Shown here one piece after another: positions 32,568 to 42,146 of a stretch of DNA of 64,000 nucleotides (position 1 is the first letter of the stretch; the number at the start of each line of letters is the position of its first letter). The notes under the pieces were generated by a model. The model was not told where the DNA came from. It was given only the letters and a program-made list of their open reading frames with translations, and ran no database searches. The translations under genes were made by a program, and so were the position numbers. The DNA comes from Protopterus annectens (taxonomy: Eukaryota > Chordata > Ceratodontiformes > Protopteridae), in contig NC_056733.1 in the NCBI RefSeq assembly GCF_019279795.1, positions 1,423,705,706 to 1,423,769,705 on the forward strand, read 5' to 3'.

Positions 32568-33023
32568 ATTCGCCAACAACTTCAGTTTTAGAACAGCAGC
32601 ATATTCATTAACCGAGTGAACTCAAATATGGAAAAATGCCTACTTAAAATCAGGCTTCCTGGAGCAGAACACGTTTAACCAAAAACTTTCCTGTTGTGTT
32701 GTTCATGTGAAGTCATAATTTTGTTTAAAAGTTATTTGAACAAAACCTGAAAAGCAACTGCATACTCTAAAAAATGACAGTTATTATCCCTACACAAAGT
32801 AAAAACATCGAAGACAGTTTAAGTACATTTTCTAAAATCTTCAGACTTATTTGGAATTGGAAAATTACCAATAACTTAATTATCAACTGCACTAAAACAT
32901 TAATAATCCTGCTACAGGTTCTCCATAATGACTTGACAAAAATCTTTAACAATTAGGGATCCACTTTGCAACCCATTCCTTGCAGTCAAAAATAAAATAT
33001 ATTTAGTGATCTTACCAAACATA
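32568..33023. other. Unique spacer between L2 and RTE fragments
   Basis: About 450 bp with no recognised coding or repeat signal. It is present in both copies of the 2.55-kb block (right copy 49522-49974), with small indels between them. Confidence 0.6.
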
Positions 33024-33737
33024 ATAATGCAGAAGGGCAGATGGTAGTGAATTTTGCGAAAAGGATGGACATGGCTGTGGTGAATACGTATTTTAACAAG
33101 AGGCAGGAGCAGAGGGTGACATACAAGAGTGGAGGAAGATGCACACAGGTGGATTACATCTTATGTAGGAAGGCCAGTTTGAAGGAGGTTGAAGACTGTA
33201 AAGTGGTGACCAGGGAAAGTGTAGTTAGGCAGCATAGGTGGTTTGTAGGATGAAGTTGGTGACCAAGAGGAGGAGGAGTGTGAGGGCAGCACCAGGGATC
33301 AAATGTTGGAAATTGAAAAAGGGTAATTGTGAGGTGGAGTTCAGGGATGAGTTAAGACAGGCACTGGGTGACAGTGAAGAGTTACTAAACAGCTGGGTAA
33401 CTACAGCAGAGCTAGTAAGGGAGATGGCTAGAAAGGTGCTTGGTATGACATCTGGACAGAGGAAGGACAACAAGGAGACATGGTGGTGGAATGTGGAAGT
33501 ACAGGAGATTATACAGAGAAAGATGTTGGCAAAGAAGAAGTGGGATTGTCAGAGAGATGAAGAAAGTAGACAGGAGTATAAGGAGATGAGGTGCATTTCA
33601 AAGAGAGAGGTGGCTAAGGATAAGGAATATGAAAAGTTGTATGAAAGGTTGGACACTAAGGAGGGACATAAAGACCTGTACCGATTGGCTAGACAGAGGG
33701 ACCGAGCTAGGAAAGATGTGCATCAGATAAAGGATAA
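33024..33737 (+). mobile_element. RTE-type LINE fragment, left copy (truncated by PLE 2)
   Basis: Plus-strand frames read MDMAVVNTYF and GGRCTQVDYILCR (end of the RTE endonuclease), then KETWWWNVEVQ, KKKWDCQRDEESRQEYKEM and DLYRLARQRDRARKDV. This is the pre-RT linker of RTE/BovB-type LINEs. The 3' side is cut off at 33737 by the PLE. The same sequence continues uninterrupted in the right copy from 49975. A one-base change near 33235 splits the reading frame here. Confidence 0.85.
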
Positions 33738-34292
33738 TGTTCTTTTGGATAACATGTTACCATATATCAAATACATGCATATATGTATATAATTGTCTAT
33801 CATTTACCCTCTAGATATATATTACTTGTTTTTTACACTGTAATATATATAGGATATGCTTGTGATATTCTATGTTTGGCATTGGAATTATGGAATATGT
33901 GCCTATATGTAGAATTAGATAAGTAATAATGTACTTTAATATAATATTTACTCATATTTACAAATTTGGGTTATATATTTTATTTCATCATTTTATGTAA
34001 TGTTTGATGATGTCTTATACATTATTATTAACATTGTGATGTAAATTTTGATGCCTATTGCTTACTTGGTTGCTTGAATTATTCTGTTGGATCATACCAT
34101 GTTTTCCATTGGTTGGGGCTATGTATAAATATTCACTATTCATATTGGATGGAAAATTCTATTCACTGATGAAGGCTGGTTAGCCGAAACCGGTTTGAAC
34201 AAGAAATCTAAAATGGATACTCAATAAACATTTTCTATTTACCTTGGATTCTACTGTTGTAGTATTGCGATTGCTGGCCATTAGTGTATGAT
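33738..34292 (+). repeat. PLE 2 left pseudo-LTR
   Basis: tgttcttttggataacatg through gtgtatgat recurs at 47588-48136 with a few per cent differences (for example 4 substitutions and 1 indel in the first 100 bp). The left copy continues directly into PLE body sequence. The right copy ends at the duplicated flank. A hammerhead-like motif lies at 34162-34200. Confidence 0.85.
34162..34200 (+). ncRNA. Hammerhead-ribozyme-like motif in PLE pseudo-LTR
   Basis: The core CTGATGA (34166-34172) and GAAA (34186-34189) enclose a 4-bp stem II, GGCT/AGCC, with loop GGTT. After GAA comes ACCGGT, a 3-bp loopless stem III, then T as the cleavage base (34195). TGAA (34196-34199) pairs with TTCA (34162-34165) to start stem I, and a further TTCT/AGAA pairing lies beyond a small internal loop. 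This is the minimal type I layout reported for PLE ribozymes. One extra A between CTGATGA and stem II departs from the consensus, so activity is uncertain. Confidence 0.5.
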
Positions 34293-34684
34293 TCGTTAAT
34301 GGTTTGGCCGAGCACACTACACTTGCAAAGCATTAAGTTCCTGTTGTTGTTCGGTGGCTTTGCTGTTGGACTGCAATACTAACACTACCTAGTTCGTATA
34401 GGGGGATTTTGTGTCCCCTGTTAATCTGGTGACTAACCTTTGAAACATTGGAGAACTGAGTTATGCATCAAAACTGTTTAGGGGCATTGCTGTTTGGGTA
34501 TCTCAATGAATCTTTTTTCAGATGGATGTATTATATTTTTGGCGTTCGTAAAGGAACCAAGTGAGGCACGTTTGACGTATTTAGTCATACCGAAAAGAAC
34601 TGAGGGTTAATAGTTTCTTTTTGTAGGCACTGGCATTTATGGCCGTTTAACTTCAGGATATATTCATTGGGACTAAAAGAGTGG
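34293..34684 (+). other. PLE 2 5' body sequence, non-coding
   Basis: This continues from the left pseudo-LTR without a counterpart at the right end, so it is PLE body or 5' UTR. No open frame resembles a protein. It leads into the 140-bp tandem repeat. Confidence 0.5.
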
Positions 34685-34846
34685 TTTTGGCTTTCAAGCG
34701 ATGCAACTACATATTTGCGAGAACGCTGGGCACCCATTTTTTTGGGGCCTTATTATTTTTTTGAATTTAACATACCATTCCAGTGAAATATAAGGTACTG
34801 TACTCATATTTTTATCCCTCGTGCTTTTGGCTTTCAAGCGATACAA
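34685..34846. repeat. 140-bp tandem repeat, second unit split by DIRS element 4
   Basis: ttttggctttcaagcgat occurs at 34685 and again at 34825. Unit 1 (34685-34824) is complete. Unit 2 starts at 34825, is interrupted after gcgatacaa at 34846, and resumes at 40374 with ctacatatttgcgag, continuing to about 40490. The split copy compared with unit 1 shows the DIRS insertion point to the base. Confidence 0.85.
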
Positions 34847-35060
34847 AGTACAGTTGTGTATACCTACCATAAATGTAGATGTTGGAGTGTCTTCACTGTT
34901 GCAGTCATAACTGCAGGGTACTCCTGCCGGCAGGCAGCCCGAGGTCGGCCAGAATATCAAAGTCTGGGTCCGGCGTTGGCTGTTTCAGCTAAAACCCTGA
35001 CGTCAGAGCGCAGGGGTATAAAGCCGACAGCCGACGCCATCTTCTCCAGCCTTTCTTGCC
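34847..35060. repeat. DIRS element 4 left (3') inverted terminal repeat
   Basis: The inverted counterpart of 40192-40373, sharing ccggcaggcagcccgaggtc, tatcaaagtctgggtccgg, TGACGTCA (34998-35005) and TATAAA (35017-35022). Here the CRE and TATA face into the element on the plus strand, antisense to its genes. Confidence 0.88.
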
Positions 35061-35184
35061 CCTGATGTCAGAAGCCTCCATAAAACCAAAAGGTGTCCCA
35101 AGGGAAACACAAATACACCAGAAAGGTAGTGGAAAGGAAAACACAGTAAGCAAATAGAAACAAGAGGGGTCTGGAGGAGAACAC

Positions 35185-35286
35185 GACTGCAACAGTGAAG
35201 ACACTCGAACATCTACATTTATGGTAGGTATACACAACTGTACTATGTTCTTCGTGTTTCACTGTTGCAGTCATAACCGTAGGGTA
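35185..35286. repeat. DIRS element 4 internal complementary region
   Basis: gactgcaacagtgaagacac through tacacaactgtac is the reverse complement of the left end. tatgttcttcgtgtttcac through ccgtagggt is the reverse complement of the right end. They join at 35243/35244, the same join as in the other elements. Confidence 0.9.
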
Positions 35287-35336
35287 GAATCCCAAAGCTG
35301 AGAATATGGGAGGAGGTTATGAAGTAGAAGGAGCAG

Positions 35337-36320
35337 CTAGAAGACCCTGCAAGACAGCAGAGGCAAAGCCTGCCCTAGACTTAGAGTACAAAGGGAGGTT
35401 ATAGTGCTTGGAAAAAGTATGCACAGAGCTCCAAGTGGCAGCCTCCAGAATGTCCTTGGTAGGAACTCCTCTGAGAAAGGCTGCTGAAGTGGCAGCTGCC
35501 TAGTAGAATGAGTCCTGACGGTACCTGGAATCTGTTTTCCATAAAGAGAGTAACAATATCTTATTCCATGAGCAATCCATTTGGAAATAGTTTGCTTAGA
35601 AATGGCTTTACCAAGAGAACTGGAAGCAAAAGAAATAAGCAATTGATCTGATTTTCTGAAACTTTTAGTTTTGTCCAGGTAAAAACGTAGTTGCCTGTGT
35701 ACGTCTAATGAATGCAAAATCCTTTCCCCCCTATTTTGGGGTTTTGGAAAAAAGGTAGGAAGGTGAATTGTCTGATTTAGAGCCACTCTAGAAACTACCT
35801 TAGGCATAAAAGTAGGATTGGTCCTCAAGGAAACTCTGTCCTGATGGAAGATGAGGTATGGTTCCACGGCCATGAGGGCTTGTAACTCAGACACCCTTCT
35901 GGCAGAAGTCAAGGCCAACAAGATAGCTGTCTTCCAGGATAAGAACTTAATGTCCGCAGAGGCAGCAGGCTCAAAAGGAGGCAAAGTAAGCTTTTCCAAA
36001 ACATAGTTGAGATCCCAAGGAGGGACAGGAGGAGTTCTAGGAGGTTTTAAATTCTTAGCTCCTCTCAGAAACTGTCTGACCAACTGGTGGGAAAAAATGG
36101 GAGGATCACAATTGAAATGTGCCAAAATAGCAGAAGCATGAATTTTAATGGAAGAAAATGAAAGACCTTTAATCAAAAGGTCTTAGAGATAAAGTAAAAT
36201 AGATGAGATATCAGGTATTGAAGGATCAGAGCCACGATCCTGCATCCAAATACAAAATCTTTTCCATTTAGAAGCATAAGATTTCCTTGTACTAGGACGC
36301 CTAGCTTCCAAAAGAACATC
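35337..36320 (-). pseudogene. DIRS element 4 tyrosine recombinase
   Basis: The recombinase begins in the frame ending at 36183 (LLEARRPSTRKSYASKWKRF), meets a stop at 36183, and continues in the same frame from 36176: LSFSSIKIHASAI, TSARRVSELQALMAV (catalytic Arg) and VRTHSTR (HxxR intact). A one-base deletion near 35502 then throws the frame. The expected continuation, including the Tyr codon TAT at 35401-35403, lies in the next frame. The catalytic residues are therefore all encoded but not in one frame. Its position next to the ICR is typical of DIRS. Confidence 0.87.
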
Positions 36321-36349
36321 CAAAACTTGTTTAGGAAGAGAAGAAGGAA

Positions 36350-38251
36350 TCAATTGCCTTTGATGAGCCAAGCTGCCAGACAGAGAGTCTTGATTTGAGA
36401 GTGAAATACCTGACCCTGATGCTGGGACAGTAGAGAATGGGTCAGAGGAAGACTCCAAGGAGGTACCAAGGAAAGGTGCAGTAGAGTAGGGTACCAAAAC
36501 TGACGAGGCCAATTCAGAGCTATCAAAATGATCAGTCTGGGTTTGTCTAGCTTTATCTTTAGCAATACCCGAGGCAGAAGAGGAAGAGGAGGGAAGGCAT
36601 ATCCCAAAAGATTCCTCCAGCTGAAGGATAGGGCATCCACTTTCCAAGCTGTCTTGTGGAAGGACCTGGTGCAAAAGAGAGGCAACTGATGGTTGAGATG
36701 AGATGCAAACAGATCTATCTGAGGACAGCCCCAAACTGCAGTTATCTTGCTGAATAAGTTGGGGTCCAACATCCATTCGTGAGGATCCAAAATGTTTCTC
36801 CTTAGGCTGTCTGCTAAGAGATTTTGTTTTCCTGGAATGAACTGTGCCTGAAGATCCAGATTCAAATTTAGGGCTGTATCCCATAAGATCATGGCAAGTC
36901 TGCAAAGGGGGTAAGAGTGAGAGCCCCCTTGCTTGTTTATGTACCACATGACTGTGGTATTGTCTGTTCGAATTAGCAGAGGTCCTGGCTTCAAAAGAGT
37001 CTGGAAGGCTAGGAGAGCATTTTGGACTGCTAACATTTCTTTCAAGTTGTTGTGCTATAGAAGGTGTTTGTTTGTCCAAGAACCCTGTTGGCATTTGTCT
37101 AGAAAATGAGCTCCCCATGCATAATCCGAGGCGTCCGTGGTTATGATCTGAGTAGGTTGAGGCAGACGAAAGGGCTTGCCTTCGTTCAAAACACACGCCC
37201 TGGACCACCAAAGGAATTCCTTCTGGAGGCAGGGAATCAGTGGAATCATTGTATCCAGACTGTGGCAATGTTGAGACCATACACTCTTTAGGTACCATTG
37301 AAGTTTTCTCATGTGAAGCCTCGCATTTGGAATCAACAGGATGCAAGAGGCCATGTAGCCCAGAGCCTGCAGGAATTTCCTTGCAGTGAGCGGAGTTAAT
37401 GCTGCCAAGGTCTTGAAGATTGAAGCCAGCTGTAACTGTTTTTCTGGAGTGAGGAAGGCCTTTTGTAAACTTGTGCCCAAAAGAGCTCCCAAGAAGATCA
37501 TTCGTTGAGAAGGAATCAAATGTGACTTTTTTGTGTTCACTGAAAATCCCAGTAGAAGGAGAAGACGTTGAACAAAATGCAGATGAAGTAGAAGGTCTTT
37601 GCTGACTGCCTGAATTAGACAGTCGTCCAGATAGGGGTAAATCTGAATCCCCTGAAGTCTGCAGTAAGCTACTACTGGAGCCAGGCATTTGGTAAAAACT
37701 CTGGGCGCAGTAGATAAGCCAAATGGCAGTACAGAGAATTGGAAGTGTCTCGAGCCTGCCTTGAATCTGAGGTACATTCTGCAATGTTGCCTTATGGGGA
37801 CATGTAAGTAAGCCTCTTTTAAGTCCAATGTTACCATCCAAGCATCTTGTGAGAGCATGGAAGAAGTTGTTGAAGTGTAAGCATCTTGAATTTTGGAATT
37901 TCCAAAAAGGTGTTTAATATTGAGAGGTCCAGAATAGGTCTCCAGGAGTTTTGTTTTCTTGGGACCAGAAAAAGTCTTGAGTAAAAACCTTTCCCCACCT
38001 CTAGAGGTGGAACAGGTTCTATGGCTCTTAAGGCTAATAAAGCGTCCACCTGAGTTAAGGCCTCTGTCCATTGATGTTTTGGCAGATCTGGCCAGCCGGA
38101 AGGCCTTGGCAGAGTGTGAAAGTGGAATCTGTAACCTTTCAAAATCACGTCTAACACCCATTTGTCCTGGGTAACGTGAGTCCAATTTTGGTAAAAAAGA
38201 GAAAGTTTTCCTCCGAGAGGGGCATCCAGGGAAGGAGGACCTGAAGCCCAA
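36350..38251 (-). pseudogene. DIRS element 4 reverse transcriptase-RNase H and methyltransferase-like region
   Basis: The RT N-terminal part is in the frame of 38157-37831 (GFYSRLFLVPRKQNSWRPIL). After a one-base loss it moves to the frame 38251-37055: TLDLKEAYLHVPIRQ, FSVLPFGLSTAPRVFTKCL, IYPYLDDCLI (37622-37633) and RNase H ITTDASDYAWG. A single stop at 37055 precedes the rest of RNase H in the same frame (EMLAV, RTDNTTVMWYINKQGG, PGKQNLLADSL) and the methyltransferase-like part (IDLFASHLNHQLP, YAFPPLPLL). Unlike elements 1 and 2 it has no seven-G run in RNase H, so the RNase H frame is preserved. Confidence 0.87.
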
Positions 38252-38260
38252 CCGAGGGAG

Positions 38261-40132
38261 TCATTGAGTCTGCTTTCTTTGGGTTTGAGATCTGTCTTCT
38301 CCCCTTCTAGGTGAAGAAGCAGTCCACTGTCTAGATCTGTAAGAGGCCTGAGCCTGCGCCCGACCTCTGGAGCATCTATATCTTCCCCTTTGAGGCCTGT
38401 CAGAGGTGGGAAAAGACCAATTTTTGGAGGGCCAATTTCTGGAAAATCTAGGAGGCTGAACTTGCAAGAAATCTTTTACAGTCTGCATAGACTTGGCTTT
38501 TTCTTCCATCTTTTTAATAACCTCCTCAGCCTTAGACCCAAATAAGACATCATGCTGAACAGGGGCATCTAGCAATTTTGCCTTAACCTATTTAGGTAGG
38601 TTCTGCTCACGAAGCCAAGCATGTCTCCTGATAACAGTACCAGAGGCAGCCGCCCTGCAAGAAGCCTCTAAGGCATCAAAACCACAATGTAAACTATGTT
38701 TGCTAACTTGTTCAGTAGCATGCAACACATCCTGTAATTCCTTGTCCTCAGCACATGCAGGAAAGGCAGAAATCCTTTGTTTTAAAACAGATAAAAGAAA
38801 CTGTTGATACTTAAACATGTGAAACTGGCAATTTAAGGCTCTAATAGAAAGGGTAGCTGAAGTATAAACCTTTTTGCCCCACCTGTCCAAGGCACGAGAA
38901 TCCTTTTCAGAGGGGATAGGATTCTTAGAGGAGGCGGCCTTAGCAGCCTTGGAACCCTGCGAAATAGTTTCAGGATCAGCAGAAGGGTTCTTGAATAAGA
39001 ATTGATGAGAATCAGGGACCCTGTAAAATCTATCAGGCTTAGAAGGAGCAGGCGGCATGGAATCAGGATTCAAGTTAGCTTCAGAGAAGGCATCATCCAC
39101 AATGTCAAGTACCGGAGGAATAGCTAAAGGCCTGTGCTGAGGGAGAAGAAGGAATTCCCTGAGTCTCTTTTTGGAAGCAGAATAATCCTGACCTTCCCAA
39201 TGAAAATGCTCCCTCATCTCATGCAAGGTTTCCCCAAAAGAGAAATCTTCAGGGGGGGAGGCAGAGGGAACAGAATCCTCTGCATTCGAATCCTCATAAG
39301 TAGGAAAGGAGTAATCCTGATCAGAGGAAGAAACAGAAGATACAGAAGCCTGATCAGAGGAATCATAAGGGATATCCTGTCTAGGCCTTTTCTCAAGAGG
39401 AGGGTGAGAGCCCCTAATCATAGTTAATAAATCCTCAGCCATCCGAAGTAATTGCTTCTGAGTCTTAGGGGCTGAATCCGAAGAAGCTTGAGCAGAAAGT
39501 CTGGGTTTAACAGGAGTCTTTGACTTAGCTTTTGTCTTTGTGGAGATAGTAATGTGTGAAGGCCTGAAGACCCCCTCAGAAGCCGGTACCTGCACAGCGG
39601 TTCCGGACCCATCTGAAGGAGCGACGTCCGAAGGTCCTGCAGCAGACAAATTACTAGGCCTAGTTGGCTCACCATGTGAGTCCGTGTCGGCCATCGGTTC
39701 TGAAGTGGCGGACGACAGGGGCTGCAAAAGCGCCTCACTGACGACCGCCGAACCCGAAGCTGGCTCTGGCTGCAAAGTATCCTGTTTGGACCTCGGAGGC
39801 CTGTCCTTGTCTTTGCGCTTCTTCTGTAATCCGGTAGTCGGTAAAGTATCCGACGACATTCTATAATTAAATCGTCTACCGAAGTAATTCAAGGCCCAAT
39901 CGTACCTACGCTTGATAGTGCGAGAATTAAACCTGGCACAGAACTGACAACAAGAAACGTTGTGGTCAGGGCCTAAGCAAGGTAGACAGTAAGAGTGGAA
40001 ATCTTTATGAGGTATTTGTTTTCCACACGATACACAATTATTAACTTTTTCTGACATCGGAGGAGCAAGAAAAGGTTTCAACGGGGTACTTAGCTTTGAG
40101 AAGAGAAGTAGAAAACTTCGGACCGACGACAA
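38261..40132 (-). pseudogene. DIRS element 4 gag-like ORF1, one nonsense codon
   Basis: A single frame from 40132 to 38261 is broken only by TAG at about 38588-38590, leaving 514 codons before the stop and 104 codons after. The N-terminal cysteine cluster is CVSCGKQIPH, YCLPCLGPDH, CQFCARF. An acidic and Ser-rich middle follows, then FYRVPDSHQFLF, ALNCQFHMFKYQQFLL and HCGFDALEASCRAA, and after the stop KAKSMQTVKDFLQVQ with a basic tail. The start could also be MSEKVNN, 25 residues downstream, which matches elements 1 and 2. This is the best reference gag in the window. Confidence 0.87.
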
Positions 40133-40191
40133 TCACACCACGTTGTCTTGAAAACGCCAACCAACAACTAGCGAACTGCTTTGCACCGCAC

Positions 40192-40373
40192 GGCAAGAAA
40201 GACTGGAGAAGATGGCGTCGGCTGTCGGCTTTATACCCATGCGCTCTGACGTCAGGGTTCTAGCTGAAACAGCCGACGCCGGACCCAGACTTTGATATTC
40301 TGGCTGACCTCGGGCTGCCTGCCGGCAGGAGTACCCTGCAGTTATGACTGCAACAGTGAAACATGAAGAACAT
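40192..40373. repeat. DIRS element 4 right (5') inverted terminal repeat
   Basis: The inverted copy of the left terminus, ending gtgaaacatgaagaacat. The outer end is mirrored in the second half of the ICR. Confidence 0.88.
40230..40254 (-). promoter_or_regulatory. DIRS element 4 promoter: CRE-like site plus TATA box
   Basis: On the minus strand TGACGTCA (40247-40254) lies 11 bp upstream of TATAAA (40230-40235) in the 5' terminal repeat, about 100 bp upstream of the first gag Met. Confidence 0.6.
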
Positions 40374-40990
40374 CTACATATTTGCGAGAATGCTGGGCGG
40401 CCATTTTTTTGGGGCTTTATTATTTATTTTCAACCTAACATACCATACCAGTGGAATATAAGGTACTGTTACTCATATCGCTATCCCTCATGGAGGTGGA
40501 GAGACATTTGGACATTGGTTCTAACAGATGTCATAATGGTTACTATCGGAGGGCGACGGTGTGCATTTGGAGTTATTTTACTAAAGCCTTGGCTTATCAA
40601 TGGACACTAATTCGTGTTCGCTGAACTGTGACAATTGGACTACTATATACGTTATATCTATTTATTAATAATGGTTTGTTTGGTCAGTAATGTATAGATT
40701 TATGTTTCAAAAAATATTTTCATTGACCCAATGTTTGAAGTATATGAGGTGCAAAAACTGCTGATCAGAACGGATATGTAAATTGTTATTAAGGAATTAG
40801 GTCATCATTTTGTTACCATACATAGAGTTGTTTGATTTGGTATTCCATACAAACATAATATGATTATCTATCTGTAACATATGATTTACTGACATATCTA
40901 AATAGAAGGGACAAATTGAAGCCTATATGGTTAACAGAAACAACATGCTTCAAACTGGGTGTTAGTATTTGTATATTGGATGTATAATCT
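40374..40990 (+). other. PLE 2 body resumed, non-coding
   Basis: This starts with the second half of the split 140-bp repeat unit (to about 40490). The remaining 500 bp is AT-rich with no recognised domain. The junction with the retroviral fragment is not marked by a visible repeat, so the 40990 boundary is approximate. Confidence 0.5.
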
Positions 40991-41980
40991 GTATAGGTGC
41001 TTTTGACAAATGTGGACTTCCAAATTTATACATTGTTACGTGGAGTATTTTCTCATGGTTTTCCTATTTTAATACCAATTAAGGGTCAGTTAATATTAAG
41101 TGACACATCAGTATTTCATTTTTTACAAAATGACAAAAAGGACTGTAAAACTAATATTACATGTTGGAGAAGTAAAACAGATAAAACCTTTACAGTTGTA
41201 CATGATAAAACTCCTACTATGGGGCAAGTAAATGGCAGTCTGGTAAATAGCAGTGTTGCTCTATCAGATGGGTTATATTACATCTGTGGTAAATATGCTT
41301 ATAAATGGTTACCAAAGGGATGGGATGGCACCTGTTATATAGGATTGGTGGTACCAGCAATGCATCATGTAAAAGAGTTACCAAAAGGAAACATTAGGAA
41401 TACAAAAAAGAAAAGGTATATATTACCTGTAATTGAAAGTCCAGAAAATCCAGTAGACACCTTAGATACATCGCGTATATATCATCAAAATCTTGATTAT
41501 ATTAAATTAAAAGATATGGATTTAGGAGATGATGTAATCTCTGGAGCAGGTATTTTCCTTGATGGGCTGCAAAAGCCATCTGGGAACTGAGAAAACTATC
41601 TAAACTAGTTGAGGTATTGGCAAATGCCACTTTCAATGCAGTCCTTGACATTACTGTCGAAATGACAGCAATACGAAATATGGTTTTGCAAAATCGAATG
41701 GCATTAGATTACATATTAGCATCACAAGGGGGTACATGTGCTTTAATAGGAGAACAATGTTGTACATTTATTCCAGACAAAACAGAATCTGTAAAAGCAC
41801 ATTTAGAAGTGATTGCACAAGTGTCTCAACATACTAGAAAAACTGGAATGATGACTGGAGTGAATGGTTTAGTAATCTATTTACAGGATGGACAGGAAAA
41901 ATCACTGTATTTTTAATTTCTTTTATTGTTATTGTAATGCTTGGTTGCATATTATTTACATGTATTAAAGTCTGCTTAGC
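40991..41980 (+). pseudogene. Endogenous retrovirus env remnant (surface C-terminus and transmembrane subunit)
   Basis: The frame 40997-41590 resembles the end of a retroviral surface subunit: GLYYICGKYAYKWLP and GTCYIGLVVP, followed by a basic stretch (NTKKKRY) where a cleavage site is expected. The frame 41617-41916 has an LQNRMALDYILASQGG block like the immunosuppressive-domain region, then CALIGEQCC (41737-41763), the CX6CC motif of gammaretrovirus-type transmembrane subunits. A stop at 41588 and a frame change near 41850 break it. A hydrophobic membrane-spanning stretch lies in the other frame at about 41900-41975. No gag or pol is present. It is a dead fossil fragment. Confidence 0.75.
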
Positions 41981-42146
41981 AAAAGCTAGTCAAGTTACTG
42001 TTGTTAATTGTCATAATGAAAAGTATTACCAAATAATGCTGAATTTATTTCTCTAGTTTAAAATAAAAAAGACAGAATTGTTAGAGTGTGCTCAACAATA
42101 TACTAAGGTTGAAAGTAATTTTGCTGCAATTATGCAACATAAATAA

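Larger units (their letters stand above)
31183..33737. repeat. 2.55-kb direct duplication, left copy
   Basis: From taagatgaaattgt to gataaaggataa this 2,555-bp stretch recurs at 48137-50700 in the same orientation. It contains part of the L2 3' UTR, the L2 RT fragment, a 500-bp spacer and the first 710 bp of the RTE fragment. In spot comparisons about 2 of 105 bases differ. A 9-bp in-frame gap lies near 33725 relative to the right copy. PLE 2 begins at the next base. Confidence 0.9.
34847..40373 (-). mobile_element. DIRS-like retrotransposon, element 4 (full length)
   Basis: A 5.53 kb element with genes on the minus strand, inverted termini, an ICR at 35185-35286 and all DIRS genes present. 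I count five disabling changes: an in-frame stop late in gag (38588), a one-base deletion in RT (about 37860), a stop between RT and the RNase H body (37055), a stop in the recombinase N-terminus (36183) and a one-base deletion after its HxxR box (about 35502). This makes it the least damaged gag and RT-RNase H of the element 1 subfamily. It is inserted in PLE 2 without target duplication. Confidence 0.92.

Noticed and set aside
36183-37841. A 552-codon open frame on the minus strand as one protein
   Set aside because: Its first 440 or so codons are an out-of-phase reading of RT and RNase H. Only the last part is real, being the start of the recombinase.
34706-40490. The matching 100-bp flanks of DIRS element 4 as a long target-site duplication
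   Set aside because: The left flank already contains two units of the 140-bp repeat, and the right flank is simply the rest of the second unit.
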